From NCBI GenBank assembly GCA_002391105.1, contig DGRT01000079.1, forward strand, positions 1-34,785: DNA of 34,785 nucleotides. Direction: 5' to 3'. The position numbers were made by a program, and so were the translations under genes. Position 1 is the stretch's first letter. Each line of letters opens with the position of its first letter. Below the pieces are notes generated by a model. The model searched no databases and was not told the origin of the DNA. It saw only the letters and a list, made by a program, of their open reading frames with translations. Below are positions 34,132-34,785 of the stretch, one piece after another. This stretch comes from Lachnospiraceae bacterium UBA4381 (lineage in GTDB: Bacteria; Bacillota; Clostridia; Lachnospirales; Lachnospiraceae).

Positions 34132-34785
34132 CTACAGCTCATCCTCCCATTTGTCCAGATATTCCTTCAGCTTAGTTCTTTCCTTCTCGATAAGCCTCTT
34201 ATCCTGGGTATTAAGTGCCAGCTCGAACTTTCTGATCTCTGCCTCCAGCACCTCTCTGTCAAGCCCCAGAGCTTCTGCATACAGTCTTTCAGCACGGAGC
34301 AGAACCAGCTTATTCTCCTCCTGATCTCTTGGCGGAATCTTGAGATATTCAAGCTCTTTAAATCTGGCTTCTATCTCTTCATCCGTCATCTCTGTATATT
34401 GTCCCTTTATTATCTGTCTTCTCTTTATACCGGTAGAGATAACCTTTACCTCAACCTCCAGAATAGAGTTGATATCATAGGTGTAGGTAACATCTACTGC
34501 CTCCTGCCCCGCCTTTGCCGGTGGCACCTCTACCTCCAGAACTCCCAGCTCCAGATTATTTCTGGCAAGACGGCTCTCCCCCTGAAGTACCTCTATCTTG
34601 ATCTTGCTTTGATCGTCACGCGTTGTATAGAATCTCTCGGTTCTGCTGGCAGGGATTATAGTATTTCTCTCTATAATAGGGAAATAATGTCCTCCCTCCT
34701 TTATTCCTTCTCCAAGAGTAACTTCCACGTCCGTACCAAGAGTAAACGGACACACATCCGTCAGAACTATCTCTTTTATGGACTC
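34132..34785 (-). CDS. Hsp70-family chaperone, C-terminal part (5' end outside window)
   Basis: 217 codons from the right edge to TAG (34132-34134). The start lies beyond the edge; the first visible residues are ESIKEIVLTDVCPFTLGTDV. The segment matches the Hsp70 linker and substrate-binding domain (SLG-like TLGTDV, NTIIPASRTERFYTTRDDQS, the Q-G-E-S loop, GVLEVEVPPAKAG) followed by a short helical lid ending KLKEYLDKWEDEL. It lacks the long C-terminal lid of DnaK, so it is more like the shorter DnaK-like proteins of Clostridia. It is upstream of glgB with no terminator seen between them. Confidence 0.88.
   Translation of the reverse strand, partial: ESIKEIVLTDVCPFTLGTDVEVTLGEGIKEGGHYFPIIERNTIIPASRTERFYTTRDDQSKIKIEVLQGESRLARNNLELGVLEVEVPPAKAGQEAVDVTYTYDINSILEVEVKVISTGIKRRQIIKGQYTEMTDEEIEARFKELEYLKIPPRDQEENKLVLLRAERLYAEALGLDREVLEAEIRKFELALNTQDKRLIEKERTKLKEYLDKWEDEL

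Overview
The window looks like chromosome from a low-to-moderate GC Gram-positive anaerobe of the class Clostridia, most likely Lachnospiraceae. The pointers are strong GGAGG ribosome sites, a choline-binding-like cell-wall repeat protein, an xxxLxxG heptad-repeat protein paired with an MMPL transporter, LemA/DUF3137 genes, a GerMN lipoprotein, ComEC, Ppk1, GlgB and OmpR-type two-component genes. This assignment is inferred from gene content, not from a marker gene. No rRNA or tRNA gene, CRISPR array, phage structural gene or integrase was seen.

Layout. 1-2851: the N-terminal 950 residues of a very large secreted wall-binding protein that runs off the left edge. 3157-7520: an accessory-looking, visibly AT-rich block with a small XRE regulator, a 930-residue protein fusing a PD-(D/E)XK-type nuclease to a DUF2075 superfamily 1 helicase, and an ORC/STAND-like AAA ATPase. 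The ATPase and nuclease-helicase share one promoter (7492-7520) and one terminator (3409-3450). 7556-9371: a divergently transcribed LemA + DUF3137 pair. 9397-12611: a GNAT remnant, an EAL-PAS cyclic-di-GMP phosphodiesterase, a second XRE gene and a REP-associated tyrosine transposase (RAYT). 12580-16567: comEC, a cluster of REP palindromes, a tiny secreted peptide gene with its own terminator, and a GerMN lipoprotein. 16614-16842: an array of hairpins. 16881-20326: ppk1 translationally coupled to an orphan histidine kinase. 20511-25930: an MMPL/RND transporter with its xxxLxxG partner. 26127-29887: an OmpR-type regulator and its histidine kinase, a second LemA gene and a TetR regulator. 29995-31528: a secreted coiled-coil M23 peptidase. 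31660-34785: glgB and the 3' part of an Hsp70-family gene.

Two themes stand out. First, eleven full copies of a 27-bp palindrome (arms GTGACAAGG / CCTTGTCAC) lie between 6294 and 26188. Ten lie between genes and one is read into the end of comEC. Two inverted copies bracket the RAYT gene, as expected for a REP/RAYT system. Most copies sit within a few bases of a stop codon, and in three genes the stop codon or the C-terminal residues come from the repeat. Second, the AAA ATPase + nuclease-helicase module, with phased repeats at its promoter and a dyad shared with the divergent LemA operon, is the best candidate here for an undescribed, possibly antiphage, system. That function is inference; only the domains, catalytic motifs and operon signals are visible.
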